Shown here one piece after another: positions 54,989 through 62,972 of a stretch of DNA of 64,000 bases. The position numbers and the translations under genes are program-made. Each line of letters opens with the position of its first letter. Position 1 is the stretch's first letter. The notes below the pieces were generated by a model. It searched no databases. It was not told where the DNA came from and worked only from the letters and a program-made list of their open reading frames with translations. Source of the DNA: an uncultured Desulfosarcina sp. (lineage in GTDB: Bacteria; Desulfobacterota; Desulfobacteria; Desulfobacterales; Desulfosarcinaceae); assembly GCF_963668215.1 (NCBI RefSeq), contig NZ_OY764190.1, forward strand, positions 1,116,001-1,180,000. The letters run 5' to 3'.

Positions 54989-56165
54989 GATTCAAAAGCT
55001 ACTTGAAGAACTTGATTGGGATTGTAGCGATCAAATACATCATTATAATTCTCTTAATATCCTCCATTGGTATCCCGCATCATTTATTACTGCAATTCCT
55101 AGCAATATTATCGAAATTTTCTCTGAAGAGAAGGATACAATCTGGGACCCATTTGTTGGATCTGGAATTACCGCTGTTGAATCTTTCCGAATGAATCGAA
55201 AATTTTATGGTAATGATCTAAATCACATTGCTGCTAAAATTACACTCGCTAAGCTTAACCTTTTACAATATTATGATGAAATTGTCGCTCATTTTTACAA
55301 ATTTAAAGATTTTGTTGAAGTTCAGTACTTAGAGAATAAATTTAAACATTTTGATTCCTCGACAACACATTTTGATAATATATCATTTGAAGAAATAGGG
55401 TTTTGGTATTCTACAGAAACTCTTAAAGAAATATTATTACTTCATTCTATTATTCAAAAATATTCAATGCCTGATTATATTAAGATTATATATGATGTTG
55501 TATTTTTAAACATAGCTAAAATTGCATGTGCACAACAAAAAACTTGGGGTCATATAGCAGATAATGTTAAACCAAACAAACAACAGATTGCCGATCGAAA
55601 ATATGAGGTAATTAAAAATTTTTTGGTAAGAATAAAACAGATTCTCTCTAAAACAAAACGTTTGATTATTTTTCCAAAGACTCAATCTTACGATATTAAA
55701 ATCGCTGACTCTATAGATTATATTCCTCCTGAGCCTATTAAACTAATTGTAACATCTCCACCTTATCCCCTTATGATTGATTATATAACTTCTCAACGTA
55801 TTAGCTATTACTGGCTTAATTATTCTAAGAATGATATTGATTCCTTTAAAAAAAATGAAATTGGTGCCCGATACCGCAGGCATAGAAAATTTAAATATAA
55901 TGAATATTTAAATGATTTAAATTTATCCTTTAACAATATTATAAAATCGCTAGCGAATAACGGTATTTTAGCTGTACTATTACCTGATTACAAAGATTCA
56001 GATGATAGAAAAGTTATAATAGAGAAATTTTATAACAATCTTTCTATTAAATTAGAAAGGTTATACACAGTTAATCGAAAAATTGACCTTAAAAATCGAT
56101 GGGCACCTTTTCGCCAATTGAAGGATGAAACATTAACTATTTGGTGCAATAATGGAAAAAATTGA
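54948..56165 (+). CDS. AT-rich island gene 3: DNA methyltransferase (N4-cytosine/N6-adenine)
   Basis: 405 residues. HWYPASFI (40-47), motif I DPFVGSGITAVE (67-78) and motif IV TSPPYP (269-274) identify an amino-methyltransferase acting on DNA. Motif I precedes motif IV. The SPPY form often goes with N4-cytosine, but adenine is possible. The ~190 residues between the motifs (helical, KTWGHIADNVKPNK) may read the target site. No restriction endonuclease gene is adjacent. It overlaps both neighbours. Confidence 0.88.
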   Translation: MTQMTIMHKYHSSRIQKLLEELDWDCSDQIHHYNSLNILHWYPASFITAIPSNIIEIFSEEKDTIWDPFVGSGITAVESFRMNRKFYGNDLNHIAAKITLAKLNLLQYYDEIVAHFYKFKDFVEVQYLENKFKHFDSSTTHFDNISFEEIGFWYSTETLKEILLLHSIIQKYSMPDYIKIIYDVVFLNIAKIACAQQKTWGHIADNVKPNKQQIADRKYEVIKNFLVRIKQILSKTKRLIIFPKTQSYDIKIADSIDYIPPEPIKLIVTSPPYPLMIDYITSQRISYYWLNYSKNDIDSFKKNEIGARYRRHRKFKYNEYLNDLNLSFNNIIKSLANNGILAVLLPDYKDSDDRKVIIEKFYNNLSIKLERLYTVNRKIDLKNRWAPFRQLKDETLTIWCNNGKN

Positions 56166-57324
56166 AATGGTTTTTTCTAAGGCATTGATACAAAATAATG
56201 ACCTTTTAGATTTCGCAAATAGTTTTAATATCGAATTCATAAATTCGTCCCAGGAGTATACACCTACTAAGTATTCTTTATTACTTTTAGATAAAGATAC
56301 TGAAGGTTTTTATTCAAATATAACATTTCGATCAGAAAATAACTTTGATGTTATTGCTTTTTATGATCCTTGTAGAAACAATATTCATGATATATTAGAT
56401 GTAAAAAATGTTTTAATTGGCCTCATTAATTCTCCCGCCATTCTTAATTACCAACAAATTAAAGCATTAACAAGATTAGATATTTTAATCTACGATTCTC
56501 AAGAATCAAATATCGAAGCAGCAAGCTATGACCTATTATTATATGAAGACCATTTTATTTCTGGAATCAAATATGAATCGAACAAGCCTTTTATTGACAT
56601 CGAACCGCTGGATTTCGTAATCGTTCGTGCTAGGGAGTTCGCAAATATTCCTAAAAACATTTGCGCAAATTTTGATATATTAGTTAGCATGTTTGTCAAA
56701 GGATTAATTCTTTCTAATGGTCCTCAAGTTGATCCTGGTTATAAAGGAAGGTTTCTTTGCTTAATATTTAATGCATCTTCTAAAAAATTTTCTATGCAGA
56801 CAAACCATAAGTTCTCAACTGTAGTATTTAATTCGTTAAGAGAAAGTACTAAAAAACCTTATTCTGGAAAATACCAAAAAAAGCCAGAAATTAGAGATTA
56901 TGTTATTCCCTATGCTGATCAAAGCCTTTCTAGCAATATTGAACGTATTAAAGGAATTAAAGATAGTATAGATCAAATCGAACTCGACATTAAAAATCAT
57001 AATCAACTTATAGATGCTTTAAAAGATGACACTATTAAAAATCAAAATGAGATAGACAGAAACAAGAGATGGAAAACCATCACTACCTCGTTAGTACTTG
57101 CTTTTTTAGGTTTTATAATAGCCTTTCTTGTGGCTATTGATTATTTTAATGTCTACACTAATTTAGGTAAAGTACAAAAAACAATTGATGTCCTTACTGA
57201 GGATAATCAAAATTTAAAAGAAAAAATTGAAGAAATAAATGGATCACTTAAAAGTACTATAAATAAACCAGCCGAACAGTCTACAATTCAATTAAATCAT
57301 TCTATAACATTCAAAAAACAATAG
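56152..57324 (+). CDS. AT-rich island gene 4: dCTP-deaminase/dUTPase-fold protein with C-terminal membrane anchor
   Basis: 390 residues. An unrecognised N-terminal part (1-105), then a dCTP deaminase/dUTPase fold with SYDL (125-128), SMFVKG (179-184) and QVDPGYKGRFLCLIFN (192-207), a coiled coil (about 260-305), one membrane helix (about 311-329) and a second coiled coil. Compared with my recollection of Dcd (SSLAR and a TLE glutamate), the arginine is lysine and the glutamate is replaced, so catalysis is doubtful and nucleotide sensing possible. The start lies 14 bp inside the methyltransferase gene. Confidence 0.75.
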   Translation: MEKIEMVFSKALIQNNDLLDFANSFNIEFINSSQEYTPTKYSLLLLDKDTEGFYSNITFRSENNFDVIAFYDPCRNNIHDILDVKNVLIGLINSPAILNYQQIKALTRLDILIYDSQESNIEAASYDLLLYEDHFISGIKYESNKPFIDIEPLDFVIVRAREFANIPKNICANFDILVSMFVKGLILSNGPQVDPGYKGRFLCLIFNASSKKFSMQTNHKFSTVVFNSLRESTKKPYSGKYQKKPEIRDYVIPYADQSLSSNIERIKGIKDSIDQIELDIKNHNQLIDALKDDTIKNQNEIDRNKRWKTITTSLVLAFLGFIIAFLVAIDYFNVYTNLGKVQKTIDVLTEDNQNLKEKIEEINGSLKSTINKPAEQSTIQLNHSITFKKQ

Positions 57325-57519
57325 CACAAATTATTCATTTACTTTGTTAAATAATTGAAATGGGATCGCACCAAATTAAGCTATTGATATAAAAAAATTA
57401 AGCTTTTTAAAGTGCTTTAAACGCCCACTTTTAGGTGCAAAATCGCCAATCTAAGGGAATATGAGCGAGGCTCGCGCTTATCGACGCTTTGTCCATTAAG
57501 AAGTAAGGGAAAGTAAGCC

Positions 57520-57759
57520 TTGAAAACATTAGTAAAGCCTGAAAACCAAGCAGAGGCCAATGTAATCAAATCTGTTTTAGAGGAACATGGAATCGTTGCT
57601 GAAATAAAATCGTTTCATGATACTGCATACGATGGCCTCTTCCAGTCTCAATATGGTTGGGGCCTGATTCTTGTTTCCGAGGAAGACTTTGCCGAAGCAG
57701 AAAGAATCGTGGAAGAGTGGCGTAATTCATCGCCGGAAGAACTTCCATGGGACAAGTAA
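57520..57759 (+). CDS. DUF2007 small protein
   Basis: 79 residues matching the putative signal-transducing DUF2007 family: VKPENQAEANVIKSVLEEHGIVAEI, then WGLILVSEEDFAEAERIVEEW. These are small PII-like ferredoxin-fold proteins of unknown partner. It comes 5 bp before the glyoxalase-like gene, and the pair likely shares a transcript. The 195-bp gap upstream separates it from the AT-rich island and holds nothing clear. Confidence 0.85.
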   Translation: MKTLVKPENQAEANVIKSVLEEHGIVAEIKSFHDTAYDGLFQSQYGWGLILVSEEDFAEAERIVEEWRNSSPEELPWDK

Positions 57760-57763
57760 AAAT

Positions 57764-58438
57764 ATGCAAACCCAAATCGATCATCTCGTCATCGGAGCCA
57801 GGACCCTCACAGAAGGCGTAAATTATGTGAAAGACCTCCTGGGCGTCGATATGCCCTTTGGGGGTGTGCATCCCAAAATGGGGACCCATAACCACCTAAT
57901 GCGGCTTGGCAACGACGCCTTTCTTGAAATCATTGCCGTCAATCATGACATCGAACCGCCGGAGCGCCCGAGATGGTTCGGCCTGGATGATGCCTTTATC
58001 CGGCAGCAGATCGAGCAGCAGCCGTCTTTGTTGACATGGGTAGTGAATACTCAGGATATCAAGGCGCTAATGAGCCAATCGACGTTTTCACTGGGGAAGG
58101 CGGAGTTGATCAGCCGCGGGAATTTGAATTGGTATTTCGGGCTTCCTGACGATGGCAGGCTCCTTGCCGGGGGAATGCTGCCCTATGCGATTGAATGGCA
58201 GACAGACAAGCACCCATCAGCAAACATGGCGGATCTCGGCTGTCGTCTTTCCGGATTGGAAATTTACCATCCTTATCCGCGGTGGCTGCAATCTGCGCTG
58301 TCGTCCATTGGGGCATTGGATCTTGTCAAGGTACATGCTTTACCAAAAAATGAAGTCCCGTATATGCTCGCTACGATAAACACTCCTGCCGGAATCAAGG
58401 AACTATCCAGTTTCCCATCCTTTAAAAGAATATCATAG
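57764..58438 (+). CDS. Glyoxalase-like domain protein
   Basis: 224 residues from the ATG at 57764 (the frame to 57671 overlaps DUF2007). It begins IDHLVIGARTLTEGVNYVKDLLG, the glyoxalase-like start, with MGTHNHLMRLGNDAFLEIIAVN carrying likely metal ligands. This is the Glyoxalase_3-like family; the substrate is unknown. Confidence 0.82.
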   Translation: MQTQIDHLVIGARTLTEGVNYVKDLLGVDMPFGGVHPKMGTHNHLMRLGNDAFLEIIAVNHDIEPPERPRWFGLDDAFIRQQIEQQPSLLTWVVNTQDIKALMSQSTFSLGKAELISRGNLNWYFGLPDDGRLLAGGMLPYAIEWQTDKHPSANMADLGCRLSGLEIYHPYPRWLQSALSSIGALDLVKVHALPKNEVPYMLATINTPAGIKELSSFPSFKRIS

Positions 58439-58503
58439 CGGGCAAGTCGCTGAACGCAGCTGTCATGCTGAAAGCTTATAGCCAACCATATTGGAGATAC
58501 AGA

Positions 58504-58986
58504 ATGAAAAAATTAGTGGGTATATTTGCTGTTCTATTGGCACTATTCCTTTTTGGCTGTGTTAACAACCTTCAGAGTAAGTACGCTTGGTCTGATAAAT
58601 TATACAGTGGCCCATATAAAGCGAAGGAGAGAATTGCAATATTAGTTCAAAACGAAAGGCAAAGAGTTCATCTCTCAAAAATAAACGGCAGAAAAATAAA
58701 AAAAGAGTTAGGTGTCGTTTTTGAGTTATTGCCTGGCGAGTATTCATTGTGTTTGGAGTTGGCATTCATTAAAGGCTACACCAAATATGATTCTGAAGAA
58801 TGTCAATCAGTAGAGTTAAACGCTGAACCTGGACACACTTATGAATTTTATGAGATTTTGGGTGATACAATTTGGCATCCTGGCGTTCGCGATATAACTG
58901 CTGAACTTCAAAACCCTGATATGGAACCTTTAAATCGCAAAATTAACTCAATGCTTTCAAACGCAAGAAGCAAACACAATCAATAA
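58504..58986 (+). CDS. Putative lipoprotein of unknown function
   Basis: 160 residues from the ATG at 58504 (GGAGATACAGA upstream). The N-terminus MKKLVGIFAVLLALFLFGC is a lipobox signal, with Cys19 the lipid-modified residue. The rest contains a beta domain (LPGEYSLCLELAFIKGY) without a recognised family. Likely anchored to the outer or inner membrane. Confidence 0.7.
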   Translation: MKKLVGIFAVLLALFLFGCVNNLQSKYAWSDKLYSGPYKAKERIAILVQNERQRVHLSKINGRKIKKELGVVFELLPGEYSLCLELAFIKGYTKYDSEECQSVELNAEPGHTYEFYEILGDTIWHPGVRDITAELQNPDMEPLNRKINSMLSNARSKHNQ

Positions 58987-59073
58987 ATTTTCTGGGTTCA
59001 TTAAAGTATATCGATAGCCAGAACGGCGAAGATTATGCCGCTTGACGGCTTGTTGTTGGTAGAAAGGAAAATC

Positions 59074-59331
59074 ATGGACGAAAACTACATTCCAATCGAT
59101 TGGCAGGACGGTAGCGGCGAAAGTGTGGAAATCGGTTATTTCAATCCTAACGGCCAACAGTGTTGCGGGCATTGCGGCGTTCTGGGCACAGACCATGGCC
59201 AATATGCCTATAAAACCGAATGCACCATCTGCGGCTATGTTTATGGAACGAATGGGTCCGACATGCATGAAAGACGCTGCCCCGAGTGCCAGGGGGGAGC
59301 CCCGGGTATTCAGTATTGGAAAAATATTTAA
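59074..59331 (+). CDS. Small zinc-ribbon protein
   Basis: 85 residues from the ATG at 59074 (AAGGAAAATC upstream). Paired cysteines CCGHCG (30-35), CTICGYVYG (48-56) and a C-terminal RRCPECQGGAPG segment suggest two zinc ribbons. The CPxCQGGxPG ending occurs in small proteins of unknown role. No partner gene is evident. Confidence 0.7.
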   Translation: MDENYIPIDWQDGSGESVEIGYFNPNGQQCCGHCGVLGTDHGQYAYKTECTICGYVYGTNGSDMHERRCPECQGGAPGIQYWKNI

Positions 59332-59389
59332 CCTGAATTGAACGTTTCGCCTTTTCCAATTCCAAAGAAAGCCGCCACTGCGAACGAAA

Positions 59390-59409
59390 GGGCGACCGGC
59401 CGGTCGCCC
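59390..59409. repeat. Perfect 20-bp palindrome (GGGCGACCGGCCGGTCGCCC)
   Basis: Self-complementary over its full length, in an intergenic gap; it resembles a repeat common in intergenic DNA of environmental bacteria. Confidence 0.8.
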
Positions 59410-59534
59410 CTACGACGGCTGCCTTGAATCTGCAGCAAGCTCGATAATAGTCCAACATCGGTTGAAGGCTGAAATCATAAGAAGATTAGTTTCCATTCAC
59501 CGACAACGCATAAGCTGCAAAGGAGCTGAACGCT

Positions 59535-59882
59535 ATGGAAAGTTTGCTTGAAAGACGTGAAATCAATATGGAGAACTTTTCTATCTACCGCGATAAAATG
59601 GTTGAGCCGGGTCGCTTATACATGGAATCTGTCAATGAAGCCTATAAAGACGGCGTTATCAATTCAAAATACAAGCGTTTGATGGCTCTTGTCGGGGCTT
59701 TGGTCCAAGGATGCGAGCCATGCATGTTTGCCCAGACCGATCGGGCTATCGAGCAGGGTGCAACGGTTGAGGAAATCCTTGAGGCATGTACGGTCGCCAT
59801 AAGCCTTGGTGGAACGATGGCGGCGGGCCAGACGACCCGCATCGTCCAATTTCTGCGTGAAAGGAATATAATAGACTCGTAA
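59535..59882 (+). CDS. Carboxymuconolactone decarboxylase/AhpD-like protein
   Basis: 115 residues. The CMD fold is marked by LMALVGALVQGCEPCMFAQTDRAIEQGATVEEILEAC (about 50-86) with the redox CEPC (61-64). The histidine normally four residues after the second cysteine is glutamine here (CMFAQ), so peroxidase-like activity may be altered. AAGGAG lies nine bases before the ATG. Function may be antioxidant. Confidence 0.85.
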   Translation: MESLLERREINMENFSIYRDKMVEPGRLYMESVNEAYKDGVINSKYKRLMALVGALVQGCEPCMFAQTDRAIEQGATVEEILEACTVAISLGGTMAAGQTTRIVQFLRERNIIDS

Positions 59883-59920
59883 ACATGGCTACGCCCTGAA
59901 AGGAATTGCCCGTTTATCTG

Positions 59921-60159
59921 GGTTGAACCAACAGGGCAATAGCATGTAGATTTTATGATATTGAAAACGCCATATTTTCCCCCTCACCCTGTCCCTCTCC
60001 CTCCGGGGGAGAGGGGACGTTTGCCGGTTGCGACTAAGCCAACCCGGCTACTTTCGAGGTTTCAGGAAAGCGCTCCCTCGCCCCTTGAGGGGAGAGGGCC
60101 GGGGTGAGGGGTGCATAAATCATCCTTTCAGAGTTACTTGCGATTGCCCTGCTTGAACC
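59921..60159. repeat. MITE-like nested inverted repeat
   Basis: Outer arms GGTTGAACCAACAGGGCAAT (59921-59940) and a matching complement (60143-60159, with a small gap). Inside are CCCCTCACCC (59980-59989) and GGGTGAGGGG (60102-60111), the latter a widespread repeat type. No protein is encoded. Confidence 0.6.
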
Positions 60160-60251
60160 AAATTAACGCATTGACATAAATAGATAAAAAGTGAAAGGAT
60201 GGCAAATACGCATCGACACTTTGTTCCAGGAAAGAATATCTGCCAAATTGA

Positions 60252-60424
60252 TAGAAGCCATCTCAAAAATAAGATTGCGGTTCAAGATCAAGGCGGATTC
60301 GCGTTTCGAACCGCAGGTGCCCGAAGGAAATGCCCTTGGGGTGCATATTAGCAATATGTTGAGGATTTGAAACGCGAATCCAACACCGATATTGGGCCGG
60401 AAGATATTTTTGAGATGGCTTCTA
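60252..60424. repeat. Structured palindromic element, copy B
   Basis: A 173-bp element. Outer stem: 60252-60271 perfectly pairs with 60405-60424 (20 bp). Inner stem: GGATTCGCGTTTC (60295-60307) pairs with 60369-60381. The apical block 60312-60348 (CGCAGGTGCCCGAAGGAAAT...) matches copy A at 35 of 37 positions, followed by a CATAT-ATATG hairpin. The flank to its left (about 60230-60251) resembles the 3' part of copy A, perhaps a third, decayed copy. Confidence 0.75.
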
Positions 60425-60601
60425 ATAAATCCTGAAAACAGACATCACCAATCGTTGCTGATTCACCACATTCGATTCGCTCACCGTACCTCCGCTAACG
60501 GCCGCCGATAAATTCACCAATATTTCTTGGCAGGAATGTTTGGGCACAATCTATCGATAGCTTTTGATCCGTTATTTTATCAACCGGATAAGGAGGAAAA
60601 A

Positions 60602-61057
60602 ATGAAAGTCGAAAAATCGATCGAAATTTCAACAACTCCTGACAAAATTTGGCCCTTTCTAGTTGAACCTGAAAAAATCCGAATGTGGTTCGATTCCTTT
60701 AAAAAATGTGAATACGCAGGCGACAATCGCTCCGGGGTAGGAACGGCTTACTACGTAGAAGAAAAAGTGCCGGGGCCGCTCAGAAAGATCGATTTTAAAG
60801 TAAAAACCTGGAATGAGAATGAGAATCTTGTGCTCGAGATGACCTCCGGCAAGAATGTAAACAGTTACGAAATTCGTTGGAATTTGGAAGCGACGCAATC
60901 AGGTACGGCATTTCATTTTGTCGAAGAGGTTGGAATGCCTTTCGGAGCTATCGGCAAAATACTTGGTGTATTGGGTCAGGGCACCGCCGACAAGATGGTT
61001 GAAGGGATGCTTACGAAACTTAAGAAGTTATCCGAGGAGACGGCGAACAGCGTTTAA
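60602..61057 (+). CDS. SRPBCC-family (START-like) protein
   Basis: 151 residues from the ATG at 60602, which has AAGGAGG just upstream. KVEKSIEISTTPDKIWPFLVEPEKIRMWF is the typical SRPBCC opening, followed by a beta sheet and a long C-terminal helix. It binds a hydrophobic ligand or acts as a cyclase/dehydratase; substrate unknown. The O-methyltransferase gene follows by 15 bp. Confidence 0.88.
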   Translation: MKVEKSIEISTTPDKIWPFLVEPEKIRMWFDSFKKCEYAGDNRSGVGTAYYVEEKVPGPLRKIDFKVKTWNENENLVLEMTSGKNVNSYEIRWNLEATQSGTAFHFVEEVGMPFGAIGKILGVLGQGTADKMVEGMLTKLKKLSEETANSV

Positions 61058-61072
61058 CCAGCTATTGAAAAT

Positions 61073-61657
61073 ATGAAATTCCAAAAAGTATTGAATGAAC
61101 TTGAACAGTCAGGGGCCCAAAACGATCGCATCCAAACGGACAAATCGAAGAAATACCTCAATATCACCAGAGACACCGGGGAGTTCTTTACCGTTCTCGT
61201 TAAAGCGACAAAAGCCAAAAACATCTTGGAACTCGGAACTTCAAATGGGTATTCGACGCTTTGGTTGGCCTCCGCTTTGCCTGAAAACGGCACCGTTACC
61301 ACTATCGAACGATCCGAGCAAAAGGCAAAGGAAGCAAAAGCCAACTTTGAAAGAACGAACCTGCTTGAAAGGATTCAGCTTCTGATCGGAAATGCTTCTG
61401 ATTTGCTTAACGACTTGAAAGGAGAATTCGACATCATTTTTCTGGATGCGGACAGATCCGCGTACATCTCTTTCATCCCCCATATTCTGAGGCTTTTAAA
61501 GTCCGGTGGAATTATGATATGTGACAATGCGTTTTCTCACGAAGAAGAACTTAAAGAATTTATGGAATTCTTCATCAACCGGTCTGAATACACGACCTGT
61601 CTTGTTCCGGTGGGAAAAGGGGAATTCATCGCCTGTAAAGGAAAGCTACCGTGCTGA
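61073..61657 (+). CDS. O-methyltransferase (class I SAM-dependent, COMT-like)
   Basis: 194 residues with ILELGTSNGYSTLWLA (about 51-66, SAM loop), TTIERSEQ and DIIFLDADRSAY (about 122-133), the metal-binding motif of cation-dependent O-methyltransferases, then MICDNAF. It overlaps the GNAT gene by 7 bp. Confidence 0.9.
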   Translation: MKFQKVLNELEQSGAQNDRIQTDKSKKYLNITRDTGEFFTVLVKATKAKNILELGTSNGYSTLWLASALPENGTVTTIERSEQKAKEAKANFERTNLLERIQLLIGNASDLLNDLKGEFDIIFLDADRSAYISFIPHILRLLKSGGIMICDNAFSHEEELKEFMEFFINRSEYTTCLVPVGKGEFIACKGKLPC

Positions 61658-62157
61658 TTCGTGAAGCAACACAATCGGATTTTGAAAAAATCTGGCCCAT
61701 CTTCCGTGAGATTGCATCTGCCGGCGATACATACGCATATCCCCGCGATGTAACGAAGGAAGACGGAAAAAAACTATGGATGGATAAGCCTCGCAAGACC
61801 TTCGTGGCCGAGAGCGAAAAAGGCATACTGGGAACGTACTACATCAAGACGAACCATTCCGGCCCCGGCAGCCATGTTTGCAATTGTGGCTATATGGTCC
61901 CACCCACTTCCCGCGGTAAAGGTGTGGCGACGGCCATGTGCGAACATTCCCAGCAAATAGCACGCGAACTTGGATATGAAGCCATGCAGTTCAATTTTGT
62001 TGCATCGACCAACGAAGGTGCCGTGCGACTGTGGCAAAAGCTGGGGTTTGAAATCGTCGGGCGGCTGCCACGAGCATTCAAGCACCCTTTGAAAGGCAAC
62101 GTCGATGCCTTTGTGATGTACAAGTGGCTGAAAACCAAAGAAGGGAAGAACTTTTGA
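61651..62157 (+). CDS. GNAT-family N-acetyltransferase
   Basis: 168 residues starting with GTG at 61651. MVPPTSRGKGVATAMCEHSQQIARELGY (about 90-117) is the acetyl-CoA loop, and FNFVASTNEGAVRLWQKLGFEIVG is the usual C-terminal half. Acceptor unknown. Overlaps with both neighbouring genes indicate one transcript. Confidence 0.92.
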   Translation: MLIREATQSDFEKIWPIFREIASAGDTYAYPRDVTKEDGKKLWMDKPRKTFVAESEKGILGTYYIKTNHSGPGSHVCNCGYMVPPTSRGKGVATAMCEHSQQIARELGYEAMQFNFVASTNEGAVRLWQKLGFEIVGRLPRAFKHPLKGNVDAFVMYKWLKTKEGKNF

Positions 62158-62573
62158 AACAAGTATTCCGCTTCGTCATTATCGGGCTTTTCCTCGGTGC
62201 AACGGTTGCCATGGCCAATGAAGCTGAGAAGAAAGAATCAGCCATCGCATCGGCAGAAAAATGGCTTTCCATCGTCGACAACGGTAACTATGCAGAAAGT
62301 TGGCAGGAGGCATCCGAATTCTTAAAACAAGCCGTCACGCGGGATCAATGGGAGCAGGCCGTACAGTCCGTACGCAAGCCGCTTGGCAAACGCGTCTCAA
62401 GGGAATTGATACGCGCAGCGTATACCACATCCCTGCCCGGAGCGCCCGATGGCGAGTATGTCGTCATTCAATTTGACACGTCGTTCGAAAATAAAAAATC
62501 CGGGATTGAAACCGTTACGCCAATGCTGTGCAAAGATGGAAAGTGGAGAATATCCGGTTACTATGTCAAATGA
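62154..62573 (+). CDS. Exported DUF4019 protein
   Basis: 139 residues from a TTG at 62154 overlapping the GNAT stop (TTGA), preceded by AAGGGAAG; a GTG at 62124 is an alternative. A signal peptide (1-20, ending AMA) precedes the DUF4019 domain: ASAEKWLSIVDNGNYAESWQEAS and GEYVVIQFDTSFENKKSGIETVTPM. Function unknown. Last gene of the plus-strand accessory run; it converges with the response regulator. Confidence 0.9.
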   Translation: MKQVFRFVIIGLFLGATVAMANEAEKKESAIASAEKWLSIVDNGNYAESWQEASEFLKQAVTRDQWEQAVQSVRKPLGKRVSRELIRAAYTTSLPGAPDGEYVVIQFDTSFENKKSGIETVTPMLCKDGKWRISGYYVK

Positions 62574-62589
62574 ATCGTTTCCGCCGGTT

Positions 62590-62970
62590 CTACGTTGAAA
62601 AAAGCTCCTCGATTTTCGCCAGCAGGGTAACTTTGCGTACCGGTTTAACCACAAATGCGTCGCACTTGTCTCTGGCCTTGACCACGAAGTCCACATTGCT
62701 GTGGGCCGTAACCATGATTTTTTTAGCCGCTGCAATGCCGTTCTTGCGCTCTAGTTCGCCAAATCGATTTAACAGGTCCAGGCCGGTGATGTCCGGCAGT
62801 TCGATATCGATGGTGACCAGATCGTAAGGGCAATTGTCGTTGATGGCCTTCACGAAGTACTCCGTAGCCTCGACACCGCTGCCCGCCGTGTCGCAGGTAC
62901 CCACATTGGTCAGCATCAACTCCAGTTTCGTCAAAGCGATGGGTTCGTCATCGATCAATAAAATACGCAT
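62590..62970 (-). CDS. Single-domain response regulator
   Basis: 126 residues from the ATG at 62970 (a start at 62988 is also in frame; the former has AAGGAA upstream). A CheY-like receiver with LLIDDEP, phospho-Asp in VTIDIELPDITG and the K in FVVKPV. No output domain. It begins 2 bp after the hybrid kinase gene, so it is probably the last element of that phosphorelay. Confidence 0.92.
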   Translation of the reverse strand: MRILLIDDEPIALTKLELMLTNVGTCDTAGSGVEATEYFVKAINDNCPYDLVTIDIELPDITGLDLLNRFGELERKNGIAAAKKIMVTAHSNVDFVVKARDKCDAFVVKPVRKVTLLAKIEELFST

Positions 62971-62972
62971 AT

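Noticed and set aside
52513..57519. Matching flank repeats bounding the AT-rich island
   Set aside because: CTTTTAGG-like strings occur on both sides (about 52551 and 57429) but the similarity is too short to call an attachment site.
60163..60354. Small minus-strand frame with CTPRAFPSG, also seen at 44631-44816
   Set aside because: The shared peptide comes from the conserved core of the palindromic element, not from a protein family.
57520..62573. Possible integron cassette array (many small plus-strand genes)
   Set aside because: I looked for attC-type core sites (RYYYAAC/GTTRRRY pairs) in the gaps and found none convincing; several genes overlap, which cassettes do not. A covariance search for attC would settle it.
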